Positions 47,730 through 61,489 are shown, counted from the first letter of the stretch. The stretch is 64,000 nt of DNA from Gigaspora rosea (GCA_003550325.1 QKWP01000219.1:37900-101899), one strand, 5' to 3'. Translations and numbers: made by a program. The notes: generated by a model not told the origin, from the sequence alone.

Positions 47730-49300
47730 TTTTGAAAAATTTTTTACTTTTGACTCTGCAACCATTTAGTAGAATTCAATAAAAATTTTTTTATTTTAAT
47801 TCTAAGTATTTGTAGAATCGAAATAAAAAATTTTTATCAAATTCTATTAGAAGATTGCAGAGATATCTTCATTCATAGTTTTGAATACTTAACTAAATTG
47901 AAGCTATGCTAAAACTATTTGAATTTTGAAAAAGATATCTCTGCAATAATTCGACTAAGTAGTTGCAGAAATAACTTTGTTCAAAGTTTTGAATGCCTAA
48001 CTAAATTGAAGCTGCACCAAAACTATTTGAATTTTGAACAAAGATATCTCTGCAACCACCTAGTAGAATTTGATGAAAATTTTTTGATTTCAATTCTATG
48101 AATACTTAGAATTAAAATAAAAAAATTTTTATTGAATTCTACTGGGTGGTTGCAGAGATATCTTCATTCTAAGTTTTGAACACCTAACTAAATTGAAGTT
48201 GTTATAAAACTATTTAAATTTTGAATGAAGATATCCCTGCAACCACCTAGTTGAATTCAATGAAAATTTTTTTTATTTTAATTCTAAATATTCGTAGAAT
48301 TGAAATAAAAAAAATTTTATCAAATTCTACTAGGTGGTTGTAGAGATAACTTCGTTCGAAGTTTTGAACACCTAACTAAATTGAAGCTTGCTGAAACTAT
48401 TTGAATATTGAATGAAGATATCTCTGCAACCACCTAGTAGAATTTGATAAAAATTTTTTTATTTCGATTCTATGAATACTTAGAATTAAAGTAAAAAAAT
48501 TTTTATTGATTTCTACTAAGTGGTTGCTGAGATAACTTCGTTCAAAGTTTTGAACACCTAACTAAATTGAAGCTGCACCAAAACTATTTGAATATGGAAT
48601 GAAGATATCTCTGCAACTAACTAGTAGAATTTGATGAAACTTTTTTATTTCGATTCTACAAATACTTGAATTAAAATAAACCAATTTTTACTAGATTCTA
48701 CTAGGTGGTTGCAAAGATATCTTTGTTCAACGTTTTGACACCTAACTAAATTAAAGCTGCGCAAAACTATTTGAATTTTGAATGAAGATATCTCTGCATT
48801 ATCACCTAGTAGAATTCAATGAAAATGATTTTATTTTAATTCTAAGTATTCATAGAATCAAAATAAAAAATTTTTATCAAATTCTACTAAATAGTTGCAG
48901 AAATATCTTCGTTCAAATTTTTGAACGCTTAACTAAATTAAAGCTGTGCTAAAACTATTTAAATTTTGAACGAAGATATCTTTGCAACCACCTAGTAGAA
49001 TTTGATGAGATTTTTTATTTTGATTTTACGAATACTTAGAATTAAAGTAAAAAATTTTCATTAAATTCTATTAGGTGGTTGCAAAGATATCTTCGTTAAA
49101 ATTTTCAAATAAACAACTAAATTGATACTGCTCCAAATTTTTTGAAACTTGAACAAAAATATCTTTGCAATCACAAAATAGAATTCAATGGAATTATTTT
49201 TATTTCAATTTATAATTATTAGAATTAAAGTAAGAAAATTTTTATCAAATTCTATTAAATAGTTGCTGAGATATCTTTATTTAAAGTTTAAATATCTAGG
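47730..49300. repeat. ~187-bp satellite with internal inverted symmetry, about eight units
   Basis: The landmark gatatctctgcaaccacc recurs near 48042, 48228, 48416, 48603, 48786, 48976 and 49157, a period of 181-190 bp. Each unit contains gaattctac..gtagaattc arms around an AT-rich core, a ttcaaagttttgaacacc block and a aaactatttgaattttgaa block. Units differ by 10-20 percent by eye. Non-coding. Confidence 0.85.
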
Positions 49301-49570
49301 CTATGCCAAAGGCATCTTAGCAATCACCATGTATTTTATTAAATTATTTATTATTTACATATTCATTAAAATGCAAAATTTTAATAAATTGTTGAACTAT
49401 ACAGTCATCCTCTCCTATAATCACACAGTTGGGCATGTACCAATCAAGTTATTATAAAGAAGTGTAAAGGTAACTTCTATATAATCACACTTATATTAAA
49501 AAATAATTAATTTGATTTAATAGAGGTAAATAATATATAATAATCGGTTTTTTTCGCATGTATTATATAG

Positions 49571-49825
49571 CAGTGTTGTACATGGGACGTGTCCACACTA
49601 TGTAAAATGTCCAATGTCCAAGATTGTCCAAAATCATCCAAGCCTATGTCCCATATTTAACTAATCAAAAATAAAGTTATTTAAAAAAATATATAATTAT
49701 ATATTTTTTTAGGTGCTGGACTTATTGGTAAAAAAATTAAAATAGATTATTTTAATAAAATTTCAAGTAATTTTAATTTGAAAAAATGTCCAAAATTGTC
49801 CAAAATTGTCCCATGTACAACACTG
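49571..49825. mobile_element. MITE with CAGTGTTGTACATGGGAC ends (hAT-like)
   Basis: cagtgttgtacatgggac at the left is mirrored exactly by gtcccatgtacaacactg at the right. Inner atgtccaa words also mirror. About 255 bp. The CAGTGTTG type of terminus is typical of hAT elements, but I find no clear 8-bp target duplication. Confidence 0.8.
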
Positions 49826-50074
49826 CTATACAGTACTTAGATTAGCAAATATCACAAGTTAAAAAATGAAATCGGATTAAAATAAAATTAAGGCTTCTGT
49901 TTACCCTCAAAATCCAAATCTACTCTTTTATTAATAAATCTAGCCCCAAATTCTAACAAGACTCTAAATAAATGCTATCAAAAATTTTGTGATATGCAAT
50001 TTTCTGCTCAAAGTTATTTAATATTTATTTTTGATTTTATTTTTAATTTGTCATTAAATATTCTTTATACTCAC

Positions 50075-50502
50075 ACTCTAAAATAAAATTAAATAGAAAT
50101 GTTGAACTAGCTTATTTAAAATACTTAGATTAATAAATGTTCTTTATACACACCCACTAAAATTAATTAATAAATATTAATGAATTGATTAGCTTATTTA
50201 AATTCGTAGATTAGTAAATGCTCTTTATACTCACCTACTAAAATTAATGAGAATAACATATTAAATATCAATGAGATTTGAAGGTTTATTTAATTACTAA
50301 GTGTTTTTTATACTCACTTTCTAATTTAACGTGAATAAAACGAAAATAAACATGAATAGCATAATTTAAATATTTAGATCAACAATGTCTTTTATACTCA
50401 CAGACTAGATTCATGAAATAAAACGAAATTAAATAGTGAATATTCATAAACTTGAAAACTTATTTTAAATACTTAAATTAATAAATGTTCTATACTTACG
50501 GA
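50075..50502 (-). other. Small six-unit microexon array
   Basis: Minus-strand units in transcript order: 50500 TCC; 50402 TCT; 50318 AAA; 50235 TAG; 50154 TGG; 50075 AGT. Each has a ...ttag/tag acceptor and a gtaagtata, gtgagtata or gtgtgtata donor, spaced 79-98 bp. The phase that borrows two bases is open (Pro-Leu-Asn-Ser-Gly); the other two stop. No first or last long exon is evident, so this is probably a relic or a detached fragment of a microexon gene. Confidence 0.65.
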
Positions 50503-53494
50503 CTAAACTCATATCTAAGTAATGTACGTATAGATATATAAGCAAAAAAAATGACGAATGTATGTATGGTTAGCAATACTTATATAATTTATCTTTTATA
50601 AGTAATCCCTTTTAATAGTTAGGGTTAGGATAAGCGAGAATTCTGTCCTTTTCCATGTTAGGGTTGGTATAGGTTATAAATAAATTTTTTAAAGAATTTT
50701 TATTACGAACTATACATGCTATCTTAATTTCTACTATACATACTTTATCAATTATACACTACATATTTGCTATGTACTCCGTTCACCCTACCCTTAAATT
50801 CTACAGAATTGTAGAATTTAAATAAAAAAATTTTATCGAAATTGATTTGGTGGTTATCGAGATATTTTTGCGCAAATTCAAAAAATTTTGGCACAGCCTT
50901 TTTTGTCAATCGCCATGATTTCGTCAATTGTCAGGGTTTCAGTAATAGCCAGAAGTTTTGTCAGACGAAACAATGACGAAGCCTTTCATTATTGCAAAAA
51001 TTGGTTTGTCAGCCATCATTAATTTGATCAATTGAAAAAAGAAGAATTATACATGAATCTTTTATAGAGTTAATCTGTATCAGAAAATTCTAGATTTTTT
51101 TATCAACTCAAAAATTTCGCATTGATCAATTTCATAATTTCTAGCATCAATATGATCAATATGTACTTGTTATTGGTTAGGTTGTGGATGATAACTGATT
51201 TATCGCTAGGTTACTATATAAATCACGTGACTTTGCCACGTCATTTATATTGTTCCCTACGAATAATCAGTTTTCATTACAACTTAACTGATAACATTTT
51301 TATCCGTAAGGTCCGACGTAAGCACTATCGTTTTTCGTATATATTATTCGATCTTTCTAATCATTAGACTCATCTTTACTCTTTTTTTACGTTCGCTTAC
51401 TTTTTCACTTTCGCTCATCATTTTTTTCATTTAACTTTTTTACTGTTTTTCCTTCGTTAAATCTTTTTACCTAACATGAATTTTGAGTTTCACAACATCC
51501 TACGCAAAAAGAAATAAAATCAAAAAATTGAGTTATCACATGATTAGAAAGTGATCGAATAATATATACAAAAAACGTCTAGTGCGCACATAGGACCTGT
51601 CGGATAAGGGTGGTTGTTCAGCAGGTCCATTCTGTTCTATACGACGGAACATGATCCACAACATTTTGACGTATTCCTCTATGAATAAATTGTAAATCAT
51701 TACCAAGCCTTAACATTATTCAGCAAATTCTTTGCATCACAAGGAAATCAGAAATTTTAGAAAAAATTCCAATACATGTTTGGCTAAAAATTATGTCTAA
51801 CCAATCACAGAATTGCAATTTTTCTAGATTGCTGATGTCCGGTGTTACTATCACTTGGGAGACCACCAGGCTATTGCCGAAGAAGTATCAGGATAGTAAC
51901 CGAAAATAAATGTTGGATTTGAAATCATGGTCACACTTTATAAGCGATATTGGTTATCGAGATGAAACTCAAGATTCCGACGAGTATTATATATTCATGG
52001 TAAATACGCATTAAGATAAGCAATTTACTAGTGGAGGACGATTGTTGAGAAATCTCTTTATCAAGTGAATGGTTCAAATGACATACATCTTCTACTCTAA
52101 CTTCGGGGGAGACTAGCATTTATGTACTGTACATGTGTGTGTATCATTGTATGATCTTTCTCAATAACATTGTCCTCCAACAACACTAACGCCACCTGAA
52201 CATTAACCCATCGGAATTAAGATAATCGAATAAATGACTAAATCTAGTAATTAATACATAGTATTGACAACCATATTAGGAAACTTATAAATTCACTTCC
52301 TAAAAAGTTTAGACCTGATTTACGCTAAGGTTACGAATTAATTGTAACACCGGTATGATGTATCAAAATCATTCACAGTAATTTGAAAAGCATTGTAAAA
52401 GTCATTTTCTCAGAATTGGCAGCATGATTAAAATTTACATTTCTGCATTTCGACTTCATTGATAATTGTACCATTTATTATAAGAAAAAATGATTCATAC
52501 TCGTTGGATGATAGCGATATGCTTTATATTTCCAATTGAGTTAATTATAAGCATCAACTATCTTTTCTGAATTTTTTAATTTCATTAATATCAAGGAAGG
52601 TCCATGATAACATTTCATTGTTGGTAGTAATTTATTCGTTGTTTAATAATAAAATTATAAGAATAGAAAGCTGTACGATCATCCATAAGAAATATAGATG
52701 TAAATTTTTTATAAATTCCTGATTCCCTTGTATATGTGGAATTTGTTAATCACAGTAATTTGAAAAGCAAAGTAAAAATTTTTAAAAATGGATGAACTTA
52801 GCATTTAGTATGCAAAACTTAGTTCTAAATACTAGGAAAATAGAAACCATTTAAAATCAGAAGGATCAAATATGTATATGCTATTGCCCATTTCGTGGAT
52901 AATAACTGACTTATTCCCAGGTTTTTATACACTTTTTATAAAGTTTAGTTTACTTCAATTCACAAACGCTTTCATTTTCTTCCTCTTTCTCTTTCTTTCT
53001 TTTTTTTTTTTTAGTTAATGATTTTTTTGTTAGTAACTTTAATAGTCTAAAAAGTTTGTATATCATTAAAAAAAGTAAATATATATATATAAAAACAAAA
53101 AGAGCCGGATCAGCCATCTGGATAATAAGCGAGAAAAAATGGTATAGAAGTATAAATAAGAACCAGGAATAAAAAATTTAATCGATTGATGGTTCTTTTT
53201 TTTTTTTTTTGCGTCATAAATGTTGTTACAATTTTTTTTATGACTTTCAACTTCGTTTCACTTAGACACTTTTCAAACCCAATTTATATAATTTCTATAT
53301 TATGGCATTTATTTTTTACAGCATATCATCCGCCTCGTTTCAATCATCTTTCTAATAATAACAGAGATAATACCATTTAAAATTAATGAATCAAATTAAA
53401 AAACAAATTAAAAATACAATTGACATGATTATTGCTTTTTAGTTACAGCATCACACTAATAAAATTCGAAAGTAATTTATCTAAATAATTATGA
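50503..53494. other. Intergenic DNA with repeat fragments
   Basis: A piece of the gaattctac repeat lies near 50800-50890 and a partial CAGTGCTTTTCAAATTA-type MITE near 51718-51855. Several short frames have no recognisable product. Confidence 0.5.
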
Positions 53495-54217
53495 TTAATG
53501 TGAATCACCAGATATTAAAAGCACCTTTTTAAATTTGTGTTTATAAAAAAAAATTATGCCTAACGCTATCCAACCCAAAGTGCTTAAAAATAACGGAATA
53601 CCAAGACCTAACACCAAATTAAGGCTGTTAAAAGAATTGGATGATGCAGTACTAATTGTGTTAAAAGAGTTAGATGATGTAGGACTATTAGTATTATAAG
53701 AATTGGCAGATGTGGGACTAAATGGTAAAAAAGTTATAGCAGTATTTGTTTTACTAAATTGAATTCCCATACAGTCAAAAGATGTAAGTTTGGAAGTAAT
53801 ATTCAAAGGTAATAAAGTAATAGGATTATTTGAACAATTTAATTCTGTCAAGATATTACTTGAAATAGATAATACAGATAATAAATTGTTACTAGAATCA
53901 AAATGTGTAAGGCTAGGGGCATTAGTGACATAGCTAGATATCTTATTAAATGAGCAGTTTAGCTTTTGTAAAGTAGAACTAGTAAATACATGAGTAGAAG
54001 TAAGTAAATTATGAGAAATATCAACTTGTTGAATAGAAGGCAGAAAAAGATGAGTAGAAGTTATCATATTAAAAGAAAGATTTAGTTTAAGGAGCGTGGT
54101 AAATCCACTTAATGTCACTACTCCTTCTAAGTTTTTATTACTTAAATCCAACTCGGTAATATTCGCACGAGTTGCATTAGGATAGTTGGCTTCTATATAT
54201 TGCTGCCCGTTTACCAT
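53495..54217 (-). CDS. Leucine-rich-repeat membrane protein
   Basis: A single exon of 240 residues begins MVNGQQYIEANYPN, the usual opening of a large Glomeromycotina LRR family. About six to seven irregular leucine-rich repeats follow (ITELDLSNKNLEG, LLKLNLSFNMIT, IQQVDISHNLLT, LQKLNCSFNKIS, LTHFDSSNNLLS, LTELNCSNNPI). Then comes a Ser/Thr/Asn-rich linker with a repeated SFNTxSTASSNSFN-like unit, and a C-terminal hydrophobic segment (about residues 200-225, LGIPLFLSTLGWIALGIIFF) followed by a basic tail (YKHKFKK). There is no N-terminal signal peptide. A tail-anchored or single-pass surface protein is likely, with an unknown ligand. It is complete, with the stop at 53495. LRR counts in this family vary, so the shortness is not proof of decay. 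Confidence 0.85.
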   Translation of the reverse strand: MVNGQQYIEANYPNATRANITELDLSNKNLEGVVTLSGFTTLLKLNLSFNMITSTHLFLPSIQQVDISHNLLTSTHVFTSSTLQKLNCSFNKISSYVTNAPSLTHFDSSNNLLSVLSISSNILTELNCSNNPITLLPLNITSKLTSFDCMGIQFSKTNTAITFLPFSPTSANSYNTNSPTSSNSFNTISTASSNSFNSLNLVLGLGIPLFLSTLGWIALGIIFFYKHKFKKVLLISGDSH

Positions 54218-55041
54218 TATTTTAATTTACATACAAATTTTCGTTTTAATGCAAGGTTTTTTCGTTTTAATGCAGGTTTAATAAAGACAATAAAATTCAG
54301 AAATTGAAATATTTTTTGCAAAGTATAATGCTAAAATTTGAAATGATTTTACATAAATTAAAAATTATTTGGAGTCGTTTTTTTTTAGGGTATATAAGTA
54401 ATATTAGAATTAAAGTTATTTTTTTTTTTTTATTAACTAACCTCCGCAGAGGACGCCATGTAGACGTGAGAATTAAAGTTAATATTCAAATATATCTAAA
54501 TATATCTAAAATAAAAATAAATATTTTAGTCGTACGTACGTATTAAAATAAATAAATAAATAATATCTGACCAAAAGAACAAGGGAATAGTCGAAGTGTA
54601 TTGATAAATGAAAACGCAAAAAAGAGTACGCCATCCGGCGTCCAAATAGTAGGGGAAAAATGCAAAAAAGGAAATTTTGAATTACGGCTGCGCCTATAAA
54701 AAAAAAAACTAGATAAAATCGTTATTCTCTATAAAGAATCAATAAATAAAACAGATACCGGTAAGAATAATAAGTATGCTTGCCTGTATAATTTATTATA
54801 AAAAGAGTTAGGTGGATTGTGATTCTGTACAGTACATAGAAAGGCAATATTATATCTAATAGCATCACCAGCATCACATTTTCACCAGTTCCCTTACCAA
54901 CGGTTTCACCAGGTACTTTCATTAGTTTCACCAGTATCACTAGTTCATCAGTATATAGTATCACCAGTTTGACCTCATTACTTTTTTGCCTTGTTTGCTA
55001 TTATGTGTTAGTAATGGGATAATCAATTGTTGGACAGTAAG
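54218..55041. other. Non-coding DNA upstream of the LRR gene
   Basis: Contains poly-T/A runs and repeated tcaccag words near 54860-54970. No gene seen. Confidence 0.5.
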
Positions 55042-55163
55042 TACCGTATTTTCGCGGAATCACGCGCGGGGTTGTAATTTCGAATTTTGGCTCAAATTAA
55101 GCTTAATTCAGGTCAAAATTCGAAATAACTTTCCTACACATTATTCTGAGAAAACACCGTATT
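55042..55163. mobile_element. TACCGTAT-family foldback MITE
   Basis: The left arm taccgtattttcgcggaatc and the right arm tctgagaaaacaccgta are imperfect inverses. The inner tttcgaattttggctcaaat and ggtcaaaattcgaaataa pair around a taagctta centre, as in the copy at 10218-10335. Confidence 0.75.
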
Positions 55164-56690
55164 TTTCTGATTTATCAATTATTTTGCAGCTGTTATTGTT
55201 ATGTGCCTTTCTAAATTCCGTCGATTATTAATTGACGGTTGTCATTTTTAAATTTTCACGGATTGAAAAATGATACGAGTCAATTATTAATGTAGATGAA
55301 TCAATTAATAATTAAATATATAAAGAAATGAAACATAAACTTATTTACATTGTTCCCTAAATTCAATATTTTCTAAATTCACGCATGAATATCCATATTC
55401 TGGATTTCAAACTCTAGAAGGATACACGAATTTCATGATAGTTGACCTATCAATTTCTGAAGCTTTGTAGCTACAGTGATAAAATTTCAAAATGCACCAA
55501 TACATAATACATTAAAATACTTTTAATTTTTTGGAATGTTAAGCAAGAAATTATTTTAGACAATTTTATTTCGACTTGTTGAATTAAATGGCTATTGTCG
55601 GAAAGTAAATGTTAAACATTGTTGATGTTGAAATTGTACCTATTTTAATATGTAATATTAAAAGTTTTATGGTATATTTTTTTTAGAGCTAGGGTAGGAT
55701 TAAGGGTAGATTTATATTTAAAGAAAAAATAAAAATGTGGATTTTATCAGACTTATATTTTTTAAATTAAAACTAGCATCAATTGTGATTATTTCAAAAA
55801 AAGTAGTACACATATGAATAAGAAAATAGGTGAATCAGATGCAATAAGGATAGTAAGAATAAGATTAGAGACTTGACTAAATTGATATATTTATTTGCCA
55901 AAAAATTAGCATTTTATCAACTGATGAAGTAATCTCGCCATTAAAGACAAGCAGAGATTTTTTTAATCGTTCATAAATCAGTGATCATAAGTTATTTTGG
56001 ATATGTCAAATTTTTGAACGTCCAATAAATTCATTCGTTAGCGCCTTTTAATCAACTCGATGAAATATGAAAAATACTAAACATCCAAAAATCGGCATGT
56101 AAACTTAAATCAAGCCTCTCATATAAATGGTTTAAACATTAAATTTCATTATTATTATTTATTACATTATATAATACATGTATATAATGATGGACTCCTG
56201 AGCAAGATATGCATTAATGCTGCCTGAAAAACTATTTATGTGACGACAAAAATTTGATGCAGTTCGATCAATAAAAATCAAAATAGAATCGACTTATCTT
56301 AAATGACTTCTTAATAAAATCCCATGGTATGCTAAATTTAAACCTATCCAAAATTTTATTACGTTGTAAAATTTCATAATTTATATAATTAAAAACGAAC
56401 TTTTTCTGCAAATAATCAATTCGTTATAAGAAAATTTTCTGTACAATAAATCAATAAGCTAATGCAAAATTAATTTTAACTTTGCGCTTCATAGAATCTA
56501 AAGTCGATAATATTTTTTTTATTAATTGTCTTTGTTTGACCTTTAAAATCTTCCAATATGTAATGCATTAATAAAATAAAATAAAAAAATAATGCAAACA
56601 AAAAATTAACATCTCATGGACTAATTTATTTAAACTAGGAAAGAAAATCATAAGGCATGCTTAATCAATTATCATCGGTTTCATCATATA
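55164..56690. other. Intergenic DNA
   Basis: AT-rich, with no recognisable gene or strong repeat. Confidence 0.5.
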
Positions 56691-56699
56691 TCAATAATG

Positions 56700-57410
56700 A
56701 TATCAAAATTATTGAAGGCAATAAGCAGTCTCAATTGAAGCTAGTTATACACGCAACAATGGGACTCGATTTATCAGGTAATACATATAATAAGCAAGGT
56801 AACTTAAACTGAAAAATAACTAGAATAATAGAAGAAGTGCAAAGAGCACATAGAATAGGAGCCAGGAACTACGTACTTCATATTGGAACAGCTTGGAATA
56901 ATAACAAAAGTGACGTAATACAGAACCTGCAGGAAATATTAAAACAAACAAAAGACACTGACGTCACAATACAATTAGAAAACTCAGCAGCAAATAAATG
57001 CTATGGTGCTACAATAGAAGAACTAATAGAAATAAGATTCAAGGTTCACAAAGAAAATCGGTATAACAAAAACCTTGCAAATGGAAAAACGATAGATAGA
57101 GTTAAGTTGTGTTTTAATACACAACATTATTTTGTAGCAGGAACAGTAAGAACAACAGAAGACTATAAAAAAGTCTTAGATAAGTATGGAAAAGATATCC
57201 AACTTTGCCACATAAACAAAGTGGTTCGAGCTAGAAGAATTAGAGATAAAAACGGCCGTACATACGAAATTAAAGAAACAATCTTTGGAAGTGGACATGA
57301 TATCCACGAACACCTGCTAATGGGATTATTACCCCAAGAAATATTCAAAACCATGGTACAACAATGTAAAGGAGCTGCAATACTAGAAACACCCAGAAAA
57401 AAAGACTGGG
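56700..57410 (+). other. Endonuclease IV (AP endonuclease family 2)-like domain of the fossil
   Basis: Segments align in order with the TIM-barrel of Nfo-type AP endonucleases: RIGARNYVLHIGTA (ELGxxxxxxHPG), QLENSAANKCYGATIEEL (IENTAGQGxxLGxxxEEL), KLCFNTQHYFVAGT (xxCxDTCHxFAAGY), IQLCHINK (xxHLND), GSGHDIHEHLLMG (GSRxDRHxxLGxG) and AAILETP (xLILETP). Most metal-ligand positions look recognisable. In the known family this enzyme nicks abasic DNA. Within a mobile element a role in integration or repair would be inference. Treated as a fossil. Confidence 0.7.
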
Positions 57411-59962
57411 ATAAACAAGAACAAATAAAGGAAGTACAAACGCTAAGATATTACACTATGGATATACTATCATCAGATAGAGAATTAGAAAAAGAACTGT
57501 CAGACAGAATAAAGAAATTAAATGAATGGGACCCACGAAAAGGCATACAATATAGTGACTTACCAATGGAAGTTATAAATAATTACCAAGAAAATCCAAT
57601 AGATCCAATGGACTATTTAATGAATTCAATGAAAAACCTAAGCTTAGAAAGAAAAGAAAGATATCAAATTCAACAAGAAGATGAAGCAAGAAAGAACATT
57701 TATAATGATAAAATAGGACAAATAACTCATAAAATTAATGAAGTTAGGAACAAATATTCACCACAAATTAAACCATCTACATCCAAAAAGAAAAATAAAT
57801 CACCTACATCACCATCATTCTCAAATATATGGAATAAAAAGAATAATGATTTAGAAGAAATCAAAAGAATACAAGAAGAAAATGATTCAAAAGAACTAGT
57901 AACAGACCTAGAAAGACTAATGGAAGATATAGCAGATATAGAAACAAAATATCTAAAATTAACAAGAATGGATGGAAAAGATGTACATAAAAATTGGAAA
58001 ATGATACAGGAAATACCTACATTACCAGAAGAAGTAAGAAACTACCCTGGAACTAAACGAGAAAAGCTTTGGAATGCAATCCAATGGACTGATAAACAGA
58101 ATGAAATAACGCTAGAATCTGTCAAAAGAGAAACAAGAAGAAAAGAGATAGAATACCAAAAAGATGTAGAAAAACAATTAAATATAACACTAGACAAATA
58201 CAGAAAAATGCAAGAATTCTAAAAACAGGCTATACAACACCAACTACTCCATATATCAGTAACAAACCCAGACGCAGATATTAGAAACGAAGCAGAAATA
58301 AAATATAATGAATTTATGAGAGAAAGACTGAAAAGCCCAAAAACAACACAAAAAACACCTATAAAAATAGAAACAAATTAAGACCTTTTCAAAGTACTAA
58401 GGAAAGAGGATGAAGAATTAAAAGAAATAACTAAAGAAAGAAAACAAAAAGAAGAAGAAATAAAGAAAACAGTAGACTCAGACTCAGATAACGAAAGTGA
58501 CCTAGAGGACAAAAGTATCCAAAGAGAACATAATAAATTTATGAAAAACCTTAGTAAAAGTGAAGGAAAGCAGTCAGGGTTAGGACCAGACTATCAAAAA
58601 TTTAGAGAAGCAAATCTCGGACCAGACATTAATAAATCGAATAAAAAAGACTCATTAAAACCCCTAATGATAAATGATGAAATAACAAGACACTCACATT
58701 CAAAGAAATCAAGTATCAGTAGCATGGCCAGTACCAGTAGTATACCCAGTATACACTTAAACAATCAACCAGCCATAGTATTTACTGACTATGAAGAAAC
58801 ATATAAAGTAGATAATAATGGAAACCTTCACAAGCAAGGAGATATAGAAATAGAAGAGGATAATAATATATACAATCCTAACCAACAAAATCAAGGAAAT
58901 GAACAAGAAATTCAAGAGAATAGTAATATATTCTCAAAAGAATATAATTATGTTTTCGGAAAAAGAAAGAAAAGTGATAATGATCTAAAAAAACATAATG
59001 AAGAAACAAGCTATGAAAAACATAAAAAGTGAACAAAATAACTCAGACTTCGTTAGAAGAAGAAAAATATCTACTGAAAAAAGAATAAATAAAAACAGAA
59101 ATAAAGAAACTTGGCAACAAGCCAAAGAAAGAAGTGATCAAAAACTTAGAGAAGAGTATGAACAGATGCAAGCAAAAAAGAACTAAAACGACAAGAAGAA
59201 TTAAATAAAATAAATGAACAATATAAAGAACAACCATATAACCAAGAAGGACTAGAAATTGGAATAGATGAAGGCTCACAATCGCCATTTATGAGACCTA
59301 CATCAGGAAGACCAAGCACACCAGCAATACCAAAAGATGATTACCAAAACACTTTTGGATATTATAGTAGTAATGAAAATTCTAGTCATCACAATGACAA
59401 TAATGAACTATTTAATATAGAAATTAAAGAAGTCAGAAATGAACCAATAAAAATGAAGAAAAGAACTAAAATAAACATACACGAAGAATTAGGACACATA
59501 CCCAATGAGGTTAGAAGATATATAATACCAACATTAGGAACAGGAACACCATTAAAAACAAAAAAGGAATGTATATTAAAACCATATACTTGGACACCAA
59601 TAAAAACAAACAAAAAAGGAAACTATTTAGTAACAACACCAATGCATATTGCCAAAGAAGGAATATGTATACAACCTGGAATTGTTAATGATCGCCAGAT
59701 ATGGGCAATCAATTATACAAATAAAGCAAAGAAAATACATGAAAAACAACATATTGGAGATATAAAAACTATAAAAGAAATATTCAATTTCCATAAATAT
59801 GAAATGGAAATTGACAAAAAAGAAATTCCAGAAGAAGAAAGAATAAAAATCTTAATAAACAATACCCATGAAAATTATAAACATGTGATGTAACCAATAT
59901 TTGAAAAGTATATTCAAATATTCAGAAAGAAAATAGAAAAAGGAACATCCTTTAACAAGGAA

Positions 59963-60870
59963 ATGTTTGAAGAAATAACATTAGACCTTACAATACCTGA
60001 GAAAGATATACCTTTTAATGTAAAAGCTAACAAAATCAGACAATATTCTGAAGATCAAATAGAACAAGCAGACAAATTATACAAAGAACTTAGAGAAAGC
60101 GGACATATTGAACCATCCAAATCAGCCTGGATGTCACCCTTAGTAATAGTACCAAAACCTGACGGCAGCTATAGAGCCGCAGTAGAATACTCAAACCTCA
60201 ACAAATATCTAAAGGACGATCCCTATGAAATACCTAATATTAATGTTTTGCTACAAAAGCTTGCAAGCCATAAAATTTTTTCAACCTGTGATTTTAAAAG
60301 TGCTTTTTATCAGTTTCCTCTTAGAAAAACTGATCAACATAAAACTGCTGTATTTTTTCCTAGCAAAGGAAAATACGAGTTTAATAAATGGCCTATGGGA
60401 ATTAAAACGGCACCTGCATATATGATGTGATATATGTATAAATTGTTTAGAGACTATCCATTTGTATACGTATATATGGATGACCTAACAATTGCATCAG
60501 ACACTATTAAAGAATACATTAAACATATTCAAACGGTGTTTGAATGCATAAAAAAGGGGGCAATGACACTCAAAGCAGAAAAGTGTGAATTTAATAAAGA
60601 AGAAATAATGATTTTAAACCACAAAGTTTCATATGGGAAAATATCACCAAATCAAGTCAAAATTAAAGAAGTCAAGAAGCTTAAACCACCTACAGATGTT
60701 CCTGGAGTTAGAAAATTTACAGAATTCATAAACTACTTCAGAAGATTTATTAAGAACTTTGCTATAACAGCTGCACCAATATATGATCTATTAAAAAGAA
60801 TAAGAAGTTTATTTGGACTGATAAATGTCAAAAAGCATTCGAAGAACTCAAAGACAAAGTATATAATGCA
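59963..60870 (+). other. Ty3-like reverse transcriptase region of the fossil
   Basis: Recognisable blocks: an SGHIEPSKSAWMSPLVIVPK start, DLTIPEKDIPF upstream, CDFKSAFYQFPL, a KTAVFFPSKGKYEFNKWPMG block and the VYVYMDDLTIASD active-site block. KCEFNKEE, LNHKVSYGKISPNQVK and FTEFINYFRRFIKNFA connection motifs follow. Order and spacing are those of Ty3/gypsy-class polymerases. Treated as a fossil. Confidence 0.85.
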
Positions 60871-61489
60871 ATAGCTTTAACCTATCCTAAGAAAGGATAT
60901 CAACTAATCTTAGAAACGGACGCCTCAGATAATGGAATAGGCGCAGTACTAAAACAAATTAATCCTGAATTAGCACATTATAAAACCAAAGAAGCGCGTG
61001 AAAACGGAACTAAAGAAGACAAAGAAATTACTAAATCAGAAGAAGAAGTAATAGAATTTGGATCACACTCTCTCACACAAAGCCAAAGACTATGGGGATC
61101 TACACAAAAGAAACTTTACGCGATATACTTCTATTTAAAGAACTGGAGACATTAAATTGGAAATAAACCAATAATTATACGAACAGATAATACAGGAGTT
61201 GCTAAAGCAGGAAAAATGCCAAGAAATCAGACCATGGAATCTTGGAAGTTAGAAATAGATGGGAATTACAACATCAAAGAAATACAATATATTAAAGGAT
61301 CAACAAATAATGTATCAGATTGGCTTAGCAGACATATGGGACCAATCGAGAACCAAGAATTAATTAAATCAAAAGCAGAAATTATTAAAGAAATGAAACC
61401 TATAAAAGAACCACTATCTGGACTCAAAATCGACAAAACATTTGGGAATAAACAAGTATCATTTGATCTCTAAAATGGTAAGCCTAATA

